64,000 nt of DNA from contig OX243827.1 of NCBI GenBank assembly GCA_945859605.1, forward strand, positions 124,501 through 188,500. The letters run 5' to 3'. Position 1 is the stretch's first letter; each line of letters begins with the position of its first letter. The notes below the pieces were generated by a model, which saw nothing but the letters and a program-made list of their open reading frames with translations, did no database searches and had not been told where the DNA came from. The position numbers and the translations under genes are program-made. This stretch comes from Lumbricus rubellus. Its lineage: Eukaryota; Annelida; Clitellata; Crassiclitellata; Lumbricidae. Shown piece after piece: positions 50,601 through 58,708 of the stretch.

Positions 50601-51299
50601 TAAGAAGCTGGGTAGAGGAATGTAAGAACTACCTCTTAAGGGGGTATATTTTACCGTATTTATATCTAATTTTACAACGGCTTTAAATCTCCAATTACTT
50701 CCTTGCATCTGAAAACTAGCAATAGACTCCATGATTTTATCTTTTTTTCTGCTGTATATTTCATTCAAGTCGGTAGCTTCTAAAATAACTTCTGCCCTGG
50801 AAACGAATGGTATATCCTCAGAAGTCACTATTCCAGATTTCATATCTACTCGTTCCATAGTACAAGTAAGAACCAAATTAGTCTTTGTCTGGCGATTACT
50901 CGACAACAGATTAACTACCTGCGGTCTGACGAAATCAAGAAACGACGAGGCATCCATTCCATTAATTCCATCTATTCTATATTGCTTGGTGAATCCTTTA
51001 ATAGCCGACGCTGTTTCCCGAATTTTAGTTTTATCGAATATCCTGGAAACAGTTGACTTCAATGATTCCAGTTTTTCGTTAACGACTTTATTGTCTTGTT
51101 CAGGTACATAACTAAGTAACCAATCCGCAAAATCATTTATTTTAGCTCTAACCCTATTTTTGTATTTTCTCTTAGGCGCTACTGGTTTGTATTTACCAGG
51201 TGTAGGCGTAAGCGTAGGAACCTTAATGTCAGGAACCGGCGAGTCGAGCAAGTGTTCAACATGGTTCATGTTTCTTAAACTACTTTTCTTTAAATCCAT
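47637..51299 (-). CDS. polB: protein-primed family B DNA polymerase (B)
   Basis: 1,220 residues, full length. Exonuclease motifs near residues 412 (VYADFESF), 566 (FHNLSGYDCHLF) and 725 (YNVSDVLLLADVF). Polymerase motif A near 823 (YLDANNLYGWAM), B near 964 (KLMNNSVFGKT) and C near 1057 (LLFTDTDSLTYE). A zinc/HNH-like CxxC...HCH block sits at about 516 (ICHICEKPL, RDHCHLSG) and another zinc-finger-like CKRC...HNEYC near 380. The roughly 300-residue N-terminal extension is typical of Polinton polymerases. Replicates the linear element from protein-primed ends. Confidence 0.95.
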   Translation of the reverse strand: MDLKKSSLRNMNHVEHLLDSPVPDIKVPTLTPTPGKYKPVAPKRKYKNRVRAKINDFADWLLSYVPEQDNKVVNEKLESLKSTVSRIFDKTKIRETASAIKGFTKQYRIDGINGMDASSFLDFVRPQVVNLLSSNRQTKTNLVLTCTMERVDMKSGIVTSEDIPFVSRAEVILEATDLNEIYSRKKDKIMESIASFQMQGSNWRFKAVVKLDINTVKYTPLRGSSYIPLPSFLANKKAIINMKNHDEECFKWCITRALNPVDVHPEKITKALTEQSKKLNWSGIEFPVAADANVIGKFERNNNISVNIFGYEKHVYPLYLSNCESNICVDLLLISNGERKHYCWIKNFNRLMRFRTNSMYYCKRCMNGFTTPGALNNHNEYCSQHNAQKIEMPEPGTMLSFKNYNNSMRVPFIVYADFESFVKPIDTCQPNPELSYTNKYQKHIPSSFCYHIKCFDDSVYSQDPVTFTAESEDDDVGQIFVDKLEENIKQIYNQFKFPKKMIFTEEDKKCFDGATICHICEKPLGEDRVRDHCHLSGKFRGAAHNICNLDYKIPKFFPVVFHNLSGYDCHLFIKKLRGNNGEKINCIPNNEEKYISFSREVVVDKFVNKEGKEITVKRQLRFIDSFKFMASSLDALSRNLSKDQCKNIGKRYTGKKLDLLLRKGIYPYDYVDSFTTFNETELPPKSAFYSKLNDSNISDEDYEHAKTVWKEFGCKTFREYHDLYNVSDVLLLADVFENFRDVCMKNYTLDPAWYYTSPGLAWDAALKLTGVKLELLNDYDMILMLRQGMRGGVSTISNRYGKANNKYMSDFNSNENSTFITYLDANNLYGWAMIKPLPTHGFKWMNEDELNNWRSIPCILEVDLEYPKELHDLHNDFPLAPESIEIDKVKKLIPNLNDKKKYVLHYDNLKLYESLGLKITKVHRGILFEESDWLKKYIDLNTALRTKATNDFEKDFFKLMNNSVFGKTCENIENRVDVELVCQEERAIELAAKPNYDRCTIFDENLIAVHMKKTKLYYNKPIYLGMCILDLSKTLMYEFHYNYIKDKYGNRAKLLFTDTDSLTYEIKTEDFYSDIAEDIKARFDTSEYPRDHPSGIEVGVNKKVIGMFKDEASGKQIKEFIGLRAKLYSYKMAAGDEHKKCKGIKKNVVQKTITHEDYRNCLFTKKEQQRTMNVIRSYHHDIYTEEINKVALSADDDKRVIMEDGIHTLAYGHYSLKIFN

Positions 51300-51329
51300 T
51301 TTATCTTACCACGCAAAAATATTAAAACA

Positions 51330-51375
51330 TGTGAGATCGAAGATCCACTTATCTGTGAGATCGAAGATCCACTAA
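51330..51375 (-). repeat. 24-bp repeat upstream of polB (B)
   Basis: Two copies of the GTGGATCTTCGATCTCACA unit on the minus strand. Confidence 0.88.
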
Positions 51376-51387
51376 TTTCATATCATT

Positions 51388-51717
51388 TTATCTCTCATAC
51401 ACTTTAATTTCGTATCTATCTCTCCAGACATTTCCGTTATGATAAGCTATTATACCAGCACTCTGACCATGCGCCTTAGCAGCTTTATACATCGATGGAT
51501 ACGAGGTAACAACGCCAGTCTCTCGATCTATAATATCTACTCTTCTCGGTTGTTTCCTGATACTACTCAACGTGTCATGTCGATATGACACAGACTTGTA
51601 GTCCGTCGGAAGAATATTCTTTTCAATCAGTACAGCTATCATTTGAGGTTTGTTGAGATGCGAAGTGCCTGTAACATTGTTATGCTTGGCTAACATTCTA
51701 AGCTCTGGTAGCTTCAT
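51388..51717 (-). CDS. SAP/Rho-N plus NUMOD-like small protein (B)
   Basis: 109 residues, nearly identical to A2 43190-43519 (changes such as HNN for HHD and AHG for AYG). Same two putative DNA-binding modules. Confidence 0.6.
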   Translation of the reverse strand: MKLPELRMLAKHNNVTGTSHLNKPQMIAVLIEKNILPTDYKSVSYRHDTLSSIRKQPRRVDIIDRETGVVTSYPSMYKAAKAHGQSAGIIAYHNGNVWRDRYEIKVYER

Positions 51718-51733
51718 AATATATAAGTATTCT

Positions 51734-53032
51734 TTAAATCAATTTTCCATACACAACACTCATTTTCTGTCCATCCGATTGGAACTGCAGCAACCTATCT
51801 GAAATTACGACAGCATACGCTTCTGTGTCGGCTGGCACTGCTGCATTGAAAAGAGCCTTAATCTGAATATCAACGACTGACGATTTCAAACGCTCGGATT
51901 GTTTGCTTACATCGAACACGAACAACGGGTATAATTCTTTATAATCTACAGGTGTTATATTGCTTTGGGTAATCAACTTATCCATACCATAGAATTTTTG
52001 ACTAAAGGAGGACGCGTCTCTGTACGCTCTGGAGAATTGTTGATTAGGAAACGACAGGTTATGATCGACAGCTGGATATCTTTCTTGATTCATCATCACA
52101 TATATGTTCTTGAGATCGCAGTGATTAAATAGCGACGGATTACTTTCCTGATTACCGCTACGGTCCGTCTGAAATCCTACGATGATATATCTAGGTTTCT
52201 CAGGTGATGTTTTTACGCTAAGACGCCAACTGAAACTTGTCGACTGAGGAACCGTTATTGTGTCGCATTGACGAGCTCTATACGCAACTGGCAACGTTAA
52301 TTTTGATTCAATCGTCTTATACAACTGCATTCGTTCCATATCGGAAGGAATAACGTGTGGAATAAACCATGAAATTTTGTTTATCGCAACTTTTCCAGCA
52401 GCTGCAGCGTTATCTCGGAATATTGCATCATCGTCGGCTTTACGAACTAATGTCAGCGTCTGTTTGAAGCCGTAAATAATCTTGTCGTAATCATCGCAAA
52501 ACCCGAAAATATGCTTCAACGGAACAATAAAGCTGAACATTCCTTTAGTGTTTGGTTTGCGAATGAGAAAGCTTTGTCTAGTGGCAAATCCGGGGTTATC
52601 CGCAATAACAGCAGTCGCTCCAGTGTCTTTATACCACAGCTGATTTAAGCCTTGAGTCAGCTGAAAATCGTTTGGATACGTAAGTAAACCGAGCATCGTT
52701 GTAGCTTGACCCGGATGAAATAGCGTTTCGATTTCTTGATTAGATAACTGATAGGATATTTGACTGAATAGATACATAAGCCCATTATTCGTAAGAGCGA
52801 CTAAATCGGCATTAACGTATGCGGTGTCATCGGCTTTAATTAGTCTTCCATCGAATTGTAGATATGACTCTGCTGGGTGACTGTATAAGTCTTGTAATTC
52901 AATATTTATTCTTATTTCACCAGAACTGTTAAGGTTAGTTCTCGCTACAGGTTCGTACTCATGCCATTCGTATCGCTCGATACCTTCATCGATCAATGGT
53001 TGCTCTGTGAATCTTAGAATATCGGATTGCAT
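51734..53032 (-). CDS. major capsid protein, double jelly roll (B)
   Basis: 432 residues, intact. Same blocks as the A2 copy (LKHIFGFCDDYDKI, LTLVRKADDDAIFR, FPNQQFSRAYRD). Start at 53032 chosen by agreement with P0. Shell protein of a Polinton/adenovirus-like capsid. Confidence 0.9.
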   Translation of the reverse strand: MQSDILRFTEQPLIDEGIERYEWHEYEPVARTNLNSSGEIRINIELQDLYSHPAESYLQFDGRLIKADDTAYVNADLVALTNNGLMYLFSQISYQLSNQEIETLFHPGQATTMLGLLTYPNDFQLTQGLNQLWYKDTGATAVIADNPGFATRQSFLIRKPNTKGMFSFIVPLKHIFGFCDDYDKIIYGFKQTLTLVRKADDDAIFRDNAAAAGKVAINKISWFIPHVIPSDMERMQLYKTIESKLTLPVAYRARQCDTITVPQSTSFSWRLSVKTSPEKPRYIIVGFQTDRSGNQESNPSLFNHCDLKNIYVMMNQERYPAVDHNLSFPNQQFSRAYRDASSFSQKFYGMDKLITQSNITPVDYKELYPLFVFDVSKQSERLKSSVVDIQIKALFNAAVPADTEAYAVVISDRLLQFQSDGQKMSVVYGKLI

Positions 53033-53110
53033 TTTATTATACATATATTTTTTAAATAAGAAAATAAATTTTTACACCTAGATAAGAAAATAAACTTAAG
53101 CAAAATAAAT

Positions 53111-53467
53111 TTAAACTGCCATTTTCAAACCACCTCCGTTTAAGCGTTTTACTAGATCTTGAATTCTAATAGCTCCTCCCGTCATTTGCGGATTCGATCC
53201 TAGTAATCTAGCTAGAATGACTTTAGTTTCCTGAGTTATCGGCTGCTGAACAGGAGCTGTAGGGAGTATCTTATTGAGTAATCGTTTTCCAACGTCGATC
53301 GCCTTATCCTTAGCAACACTCCCAATCTCTTTGACGGCTGTGCTCGCAATTTGTTTGGCTGCATTCGATGTCAGTAGTCTTTTGAGAAATCCTGCAATGG
53401 AATCGAATATTCCTGCTCCACCGACAACGTGTACTTTTTTATAACTTCTTCTCGTAACGACCAGCAT
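53111..53467 (-). CDS. pVI-like amphipathic virion protein (B)
   Basis: 118 residues. Leader ending KVHVVGG, helix AGIFDSIAGFLKRLLTSNAA, C-terminal KRLNGGGLKMAV. Four residues longer than A2 (NPQMT insertion near the C-terminus). Confidence 0.55.
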   Translation of the reverse strand: MLVVTRRSYKKVHVVGGAGIFDSIAGFLKRLLTSNAAKQIASTAVKEIGSVAKDKAIDVGKRLLNKILPTAPVQQPITQETKVILARLLGSNPQMTGGAIRIQDLVKRLNGGGLKMAV

Positions 53468-53580
53468 TTCTATATCATCAATTTTTAAATTAGATCATCA
53501 ATTTTTAATTATATCATCAATTTTTAAATTAGATCATCAATTTTTAATTATATCATCAATTTTTAAATTAGATCATCAAT
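53468..53580 (-). repeat. AAAAATTGATGATCTAATT tandem repeats (B)
   Basis: About six units, two more than in A2. They run into the 3' end of the 299-aa gene, whose last codons (KKLMI) derive from the repeat unit. Confidence 0.9.
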
Positions 53581-54467
53581 TTTTTATATTCATCTTTGGT
53601 TATCACTCTTTGTCTTAGTAACTCGTCAGTCATACCTACAATTTCATTTCTTACTCCTGTATTTCCCGCTTTGTAGCTATATATTCGCAACTCTAATTGT
53701 TTTACTAATTCATTTGGATCTGAAGGAATGGTAATTATTCCGCTTCCTGTTTTACCTCTTAACTTTATGTAATCATCCCATATGGGTTTTATTATCTGTT
53801 TATATTTTACACTTCTAGACGATTTAGGTTTGTTTGGTTTATTTGGCTGACTCATGGCATTCGTTTTAATTAGAATCTCGGCGTATTCTTCGAGATCACG
53901 ATTATCATAAATTGAACTGTTTGGACTAGCTAACGTTAACAATTCCCATAATCCTGGAGTTCCTTGATAAGTTGTGGTTCCAACTGTAATATCATTTCCT
54001 TGGATTGAGGCTTCGCTGTCACCGATGTAGAATTTTCCATCTCTTGATCTTAATCCGAATGTTGTGTCCACAAGTCTTTTATCAGAAGCATATTTTTTAA
54101 GGTATTCAACTGCAATATTTCCTAATTCTAACCTTCTAATGTCTTCTACTGGGTCATCGTCGTCGTATGCCTCTATAGACGGATACTGGGGAAATTGAAT
54201 AGTTTTCAACGAATCTGGAAGTGATTTTAGAGCAAGTGATGTTGCTGCAGAATTATCTTTTATTGTCGACAGCAAAGCGTTTTGTTCTTTTGAAATTGCC
54301 GATTGAGAGTCGACTATTGGTTTGTAGATTTTCGTTAATTCTCGTTGAAGTCCAAGATCATCTATTCTCTCTGAGAGAAAGTTTTGTTTAATATTTTTTT
54401 TCGTTTTTAAAAACTCTTCGATAATAAAATCTCTTTTTGCAGGATCGCTAATTTTCAGTAGTGACAT
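53568..54467 (-). CDS. conserved Polinton 299-aa protein (B)
   Basis: Intact, nearly identical to A2 40514-41413. Core VDTTFGLRSRDGKFYIGD and GTPGLWELLT. Unknown role in the virion gene cluster. Confidence 0.65.
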   Translation of the reverse strand: MSLLKISDPAKRDFIIEEFLKTKKNIKQNFLSERIDDLGLQRELTKIYKPIVDSQSAISKEQNALLSTIKDNSAATSLALKSLPDSLKTIQFPQYPSIEAYDDDDPVEDIRRLELGNIAVEYLKKYASDKRLVDTTFGLRSRDGKFYIGDSEASIQGNDITVGTTTYQGTPGLWELLTLASPNSSIYDNRDLEEYAEILIKTNAMSQPNKPNKPKSSRSVKYKQIIKPIWDDYIKLRGKTGSGIITIPSDPNELVKQLELRIYSYKAGNTGVRNEIVGMTDELLRQRVITKDEYKKLMI

Positions 54468-54480
54468 TTTTTATTATAAT

Positions 54481-54546
54481 GTTTAAAACGTAACGTAAAA
54501 CGTAAACGTAAAACGTAAACATAAAACGTAAACATAAAACGTACAA
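54481..54546 (-). repeat. ACGTTTTACGTTT tandem repeats (B)
   Basis: Counterpart of the A2 repeats, between the 299-aa and dUTPase-fold genes. Confidence 0.85.
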
Positions 54547-54547
54547 T

Positions 54548-54934
54548 TTATGCATCGTAGTAATTAACATAACATATGGAGTCTTTTTCGTTTATAGTAA
54601 CTGGTGAATCGGAGTTGTTTTGTATTGTAATTATTATATCCTCTGCGTCCTCTAGTACTGTACCATCTTGAAGGCTCAGTCTGAGTTGTTTCAACTTCTG
54701 TCTAAGAGAGACTAGACACATTCCACTGGTCATTCGGACTCCAAGGCCTACTTCTACTGTAATATTTGTCTTTGGTTCAATCGTTATCGCTTGCTGAGCA
54801 AAAATCTCATATCTATCGCCTGCTCGTTGTCTTGCAGGAGCGTGAGTGACCACTTTAGGCAACCAAATTATTGTACTCACACGAGGCTTCCGTTTGGTGA
54901 TAAATTTGTGTATTGGGTGACCGTATCCAGACAT
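54548..54934 (-). CDS. dUTPase-fold protein, probably non-catalytic (B)
   Basis: 128 residues, nearly identical to A2 40027-40413. RYEIFAQQAITIEP, VGLGVRMTSGM, DGTVLEDAEDIIITIQN and SPVTINEKDSICYV line up with the dUTPase core while catalytic motifs are lost. Confidence 0.5.
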   Translation of the reverse strand: MSGYGHPIHKFITKRKPRVSTIIWLPKVVTHAPARQRAGDRYEIFAQQAITIEPKTNITVEVGLGVRMTSGMCLVSLRQKLKQLRLSLQDGTVLEDAEDIIITIQNNSDSPVTINEKDSICYVNYYDA

Positions 54935-54950
54935 TTATAAAAGAGATTGT

Positions 54951-55589
54951 TTAAAGTAACATTCCAAGAATAGGAATATTTTTAAATGGTGAATTGGGAC
55001 CAAGTATAAGACCTTCACCGCTGACATATCCTGTTCCTCTTTTCATAAACAGACCGGGACCTGATATCGAAATACCCTTTTTCCACGGAGATAGAAAAAG
55101 ACCTTCCCCAGCAGGCACTATCTTACAGCATATTCCTCCTTTCTTAACGTACAGCACGCCAGATCCACTTATCGAAGATCCACTTATCGGATGTGAGATC
55201 GAAGATCCACTTATTTTATCGACAATTTTGGAACCAGCTGCAGAACCCAATCCTGTTAAGGCTCCTGTGGCTAAACTCGGAAGAACACTAGACAGAAGAA
55301 ACTTTCCGGCTGTTGCTAAGAACGGTAGAATAGCGCCAATAAATCCGCCTTCGACTCTCGCATTGTCTTCTAATTGCTTTTTACCCATTTTAATTGTCAC
55401 ACCAGTTCCATTCTGATACGCTTTAGTTAACTTGTTAATTTGCCTCTGGTTTAGAGCTAATACATGCTCACCAGTTATATCTTCATGAGAAAGTCTTATA
55501 CTCACCCCAGTTCCGACTTGAACAGCTCGCTTAATCTTCTCTTTTTGCCCTTCAGAAATATTAACTTTGACCTTAGCGTAAGCGCTCAT
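54951..55589 (-). CDS. pX-like minor virion protein (B)
   Basis: 212 residues. Same organisation as A2: basic N-terminus, FIGAILPFLATAGKFLLSS, SGSS repeats, VKKGGICCKIVPAGEG, IPILGMLL end. ISGSG and VSGEG words are candidate protease sites. Confidence 0.6.
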   Translation of the reverse strand: MSAYAKVKVNISEGQKEKIKRAVQVGTGVSIRLSHEDITGEHVLALNQRQINKLTKAYQNGTGVTIKMGKKQLEDNARVEGGFIGAILPFLATAGKFLLSSVLPSLATGALTGLGSAAGSKIVDKISGSSISHPISGSSISGSGVLYVKKGGICCKIVPAGEGLFLSPWKKGISISGPGLFMKRGTGYVSGEGLILGPNSPFKNIPILGMLL

Positions 55590-55613
55590 CTTATATTAAA
55601 TATAAACTTTAAA

Positions 55614-56387
55614 TTAAACCTCTCTTATGTGAAATCGTATCGACAATTCCTCACCTCTTAAATTAATTAGTTTTCCATTTTGGTCTATTAGTTTTGTTTC
55701 CATCGATGAAATAGAGTATAGCGTTATTGGAAGATAAACCAGATTATGAGGAGATTCGATTATCTTATAACCAGGCCCGACCGATGGAAAGAAAGAATAA
55801 ATTATGTTCTCCGTAGTTCCGTTGGCATACGATGATCCTATTATATCACTGGTAACACGTAAACTATTCACGCTGTTTATATCGACTATGTGCTCGGATT
55901 CGTTATATCCTTCGGAGTATACACGACTCTGAAATCCTAGAACGGTACTAATTGAATTTGGTACTGTAAAATCAACTTTATAGTTCTCATCAATTTCCAA
56001 AACAGCCTTCAAAGTATTGTTATTTGGTTGCAACTTTATACATTGACCATGACCTTCTTCCTTTAAAATTCTCTGTATGTATTCGTTTAAGTCATCGATT
56101 TCATAGCAACCGGTTGGAATGTCTAAATCTTCCCATGTTACACCGTTATCTGACGAATATACGAATTTATTATTTGTTTCATCTATATTAGGAAAACTGT
56201 AGTAAGTTTCAAGATTGACAAGAGCCATTTCATACGTTTTACTTTTGTCCAGTTCGATTAGTGGATTAAATTTCGTTCGAATTCGTGTGCTCCTTTCGCT
56301 CAACAAAATGCAAAAGGATTCTTTAGCCTCTGTGTTGCGTGCAATCGTTTGAGTATTAGATAAAATTTCGTCAAGAAGGGTTTCCAT
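55614..56387 (-). CDS. minor capsid protein, penton-like (B)
   Basis: 257 residues, intact (TRIRTKFNPLIEL, LRVTSDIIGSSY, LRGEELSIRFHIREV). Lies between ATPase and pX-like genes as in P0 and A2. Confidence 0.75.
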   Translation of the reverse strand: METLLDEILSNTQTIARNTEAKESFCILLSERSTRIRTKFNPLIELDKSKTYEMALVNLETYYSFPNIDETNNKFVYSSDNGVTWEDLDIPTGCYEIDDLNEYIQRILKEEGHGQCIKLQPNNNTLKAVLEIDENYKVDFTVPNSISTVLGFQSRVYSEGYNESEHIVDINSVNSLRVTSDIIGSSYANGTTENIIYSFFPSVGPGYKIIESPHNLVYLPITLYSISSMETKLIDQNGKLINLRGEELSIRFHIREV

Positions 56388-56453
56388 TTTAGATAGCTAT
56401 TTTTAAACCTAGAATATAAAATCTTAAATTTTGTTATCATTTTATTATTGCTT

Positions 56454-57230
56454 TTATTTAATGTAAAATGTATCTAATCCACTTCTATACCTACCCTTAT
56501 TTGTTTTGCTAGTCAAGTCAATAACCACAAAACCATGCGTTTCATCCCACGCAGTTTTGCATAGTTTTCGAAATTCTTCTATAGTCATATCATCTACACC
56601 TATATGATCGCTGTATATGTGGTTAATATTTTTAAGGTCTTGAGGGAACAAACATATAAAGTTGGCATTCTCTCTTATAGTTTGTCTAGGTAGCTTGAAA
56701 TAATTTTGTGCTAGGTAAAAGCAGTCTACATTACTATGCCTACCTCTTATATAATAGGATTCGCATTTATTTTGCCTCTCTAATTGTAAATCATCAAAAA
56801 TCATGAGATTCTTCTTATCTCGACTTAAGTCTCGTGGATCTGGAACATCTTCAGAGGTTTCAAAGAACTTGCAGTCTATATCCGATTTCTTTTCCATGTT
56901 TTTAGACATCTCCTCGACTACGGCGGTCGGTGATACATTTAATTTCATTATTTCATCTCGATTATCAAAAAGTCTTATAATTGCTTCCTTTGGTAATTTC
57001 TCTTCGAATGCTTTCTTTAGTATCTTGTATTCTGATCGAAAAAGACTTTTTCCAAAGATCTGCAGGTTATCGTAGTCTAGCCAACCAGGTCTCAGTAATA
57101 AATTAAGTAGTAAAATCGTTTTACCACATTGAGACTTACCTACGATCAAACCTCTGATGCTTCTTGGTAGGAGAGGACTGTTAAAGCGTTTACTTGATTC
57201 TTCATTCCACGATAGGTCTTGGACTTCCAT
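56454..57230 (-). CDS. packaging ATPase, FtsK/HerA-A32 type (B)
   Basis: 258 residues from the ATG at 57230; the longer frame to 57410 overlaps the divergent PLA2 gene and is not used. Walker A VGKSQCGKT, Walker B LMIFDDLQ. Intact. Confidence 0.92.
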   Translation of the reverse strand: MEVQDLSWNEESSKRFNSPLLPRSIRGLIVGKSQCGKTILLLNLLLRPGWLDYDNLQIFGKSLFRSEYKILKKAFEEKLPKEAIIRLFDNRDEIMKLNVSPTAVVEEMSKNMEKKSDIDCKFFETSEDVPDPRDLSRDKKNLMIFDDLQLERQNKCESYYIRGRHSNVDCFYLAQNYFKLPRQTIRENANFICLFPQDLKNINHIYSDHIGVDDMTIEEFRKLCKTAWDETHGFVVIDLTSKTNKGRYRSGLDTFYIK

Positions 57231-57251
57231 TTTAATTATAATATAATTAAA
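57231..57251. promoter_or_regulatory. 21-bp divergent palindromic promoter gap (B)
   Basis: TTAATTATAATATAATTAAA between two ATGs is almost its own reverse complement; both genes start with TAAAATG. Confidence 0.65.
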
Positions 57252-57791
57252 ATGGAGCACAGCTCGTATTGCGTAAAATGTAAGCGACAAACTCAATCCC
57301 AAGATATTCAACGAGTTGTCAGTAAGAATGGCAGACCTATGATTAGAGGTATATGCGTTGAATGTGGCGCTAGAAAAACTCAGTTTACTAAAATGTCCAC
57401 TACTGTACAAGGAGGTGATTTGGTCTCAGCTCTCAATTCTGCTACTTCTAACATTAAACTGCCATGGGCAAAGTACCCGGGTGAAATGCATCTTCCAGGA
57501 CATTCTTTCACGGGTCCAGGAACTCGACTGGATTTGCGTTTAAACCCTGACGGGACGCCAAAAGATTGGAGCAAGCCAGTAGATAGGGTTGATCAAGCAG
57601 CTTATCGCCATGACCTGGCTTATGCTAAACATACTGATACAGCAGGGAGAAACGTCGCTGACAGAGCTATGATAGATGAATTAAATAATATACCTAATCC
57701 TTCGTTCCGCGAACGAATTGAACGATCTATAGTTAAACCAATTTTATCAACGAAAACCCATTTTGGAATGGGGTTGAAAAAAAAACTGTGA
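57252..57791 (+). CDS. zinc-ribbon plus phospholipase A2 protein (B)
   Basis: 179 residues. YCVKCKRQT and GICVECG zinc-ribbon, GPGTRLDLR Ca-loop, AAYRHDLAY catalytic His-Asp. Ends at 57791 after an A9 run (57777-57785). The Met at 57252 agrees with A2 (MEH start). Confidence 0.85.
   Translation: MEHSSYCVKCKRQTQSQDIQRVVSKNGRPMIRGICVECGARKTQFTKMSTTVQGGDLVSALNSATSNIKLPWAKYPGEMHLPGHSFTGPGTRLDLRLNPDGTPKDWSKPVDRVDQAAYRHDLAYAKHTDTAGRNVADRAMIDELNNIPNPSFRERIERSIVKPILSTKTHFGMGLKKKL
57777..57791 (+). promoter_or_regulatory. candidate -1 slippery site joining PLA2 to integrase (B)
   Basis: A9 followed closely by the zero-frame TGA. Slipping back one base enters the integrase frame at 57785. A2 has A8 then G in the same place (37180-37188). 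Confidence 0.55.
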
Positions 57792-58708
57792 GATGGACAG
57801 ACCAACTTGCTGACGAATTGCATAAACCTATAGTCAGGAAGTTCAGGAAGCGAGTTGTTTATGTTCAGGGAGTGGACAAAGTTTGGGCAGCAGACTTGAT
57901 TGACATGCAGGCTTATGCTAAATTTAATTCTGGTGTGAAATATTTGTTAAGCGTCATTGATATATTCTCCAAGTATGCATTTATTCAGCCGTTAAAAGAT
58001 AAGCGCGGAGAATCTGTGGCAGATGCTTTCGTTAAAATATTTAATACGAGCAAAAGAAGGGGTGAAAAACTTTGGGTCGATAAGGGATCTGAATTCTATA
58101 ATAAACAGGTAAAATCATTAGGTATGCAGTTGTACTCAACTGAGAATGAAGAGAAATCTTGTATCGTAGAAAGATTTAATAGAACAGTAAAAGAGAAGAT
58201 GTTTAAATATTTTACAGCGAATTCAACTCAGAGATATATCGATGTTTTAGATAATATGGTTAATTTATACAACAACACAAGACATTCTTCCATTAAAATG
58301 ACTCCTGTTAAAGCGAGTATCAAAGCAAATGAATGGGTTGTGTGGATGAATCTGTATGGTGATGCTGTACCTGAAACTATTAAACCTAAATTTTCGGTAG
58401 GAGATAAAGTAAGAATTTCTAAGAAGAAAAAGACATTTGAGAAAGGCTACACGCAGAATTGGACACAGGAAGTTTTTACTATAACACACATTCAGTACAC
58501 AGACCCTATAACCTATAAAATCTCTGACTATCATGGAGAAGAAATAAAAGGGACATTTTATGAACCAGAACTACAATCGACAACGCAAGATACATTTAAA
58601 ATAGAAAAGATTATAAGAAAAAGAGGAAATCGGTCTTTGGTTAAATGGTTAGGCTATGATGAGTCATTCAATACATGGATTGATAATAAAGACTTGATAT
58701 CATTGTGA
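57785..58708 (+). CDS. retroviral-type integrase with chromodomain-like end (B)
   Basis: 307 codons in the -1 frame relative to the PLA2 gene. Catalytic triad context: WAADLIDMQAY, LWVDKGSEFYN, STENEEKSCIVERFNR. Then FSVGDKVRISKKK and IIRKRGNRSLVKWLGYDE. No ATG is available until the Met inside ADLIDMQ, past the N-terminal region conserved in all copies, which argues for a fused product. Confidence 0.88.
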   Translation, partial: TVRWTDQLADELHKPIVRKFRKRVVYVQGVDKVWAADLIDMQAYAKFNSGVKYLLSVIDIFSKYAFIQPLKDKRGESVADAFVKIFNTSKRRGEKLWVDKGSEFYNKQVKSLGMQLYSTENEEKSCIVERFNRTVKEKMFKYFTANSTQRYIDVLDNMVNLYNNTRHSSIKMTPVKASIKANEWVVWMNLYGDAVPETIKPKFSVGDKVRISKKKKTFEKGYTQNWTQEVFTITHIQYTDPITYKISDYHGEEIKGTFYEPELQSTTQDTFKIEKIIRKRGNRSLVKWLGYDESFNTWIDNKDLISL

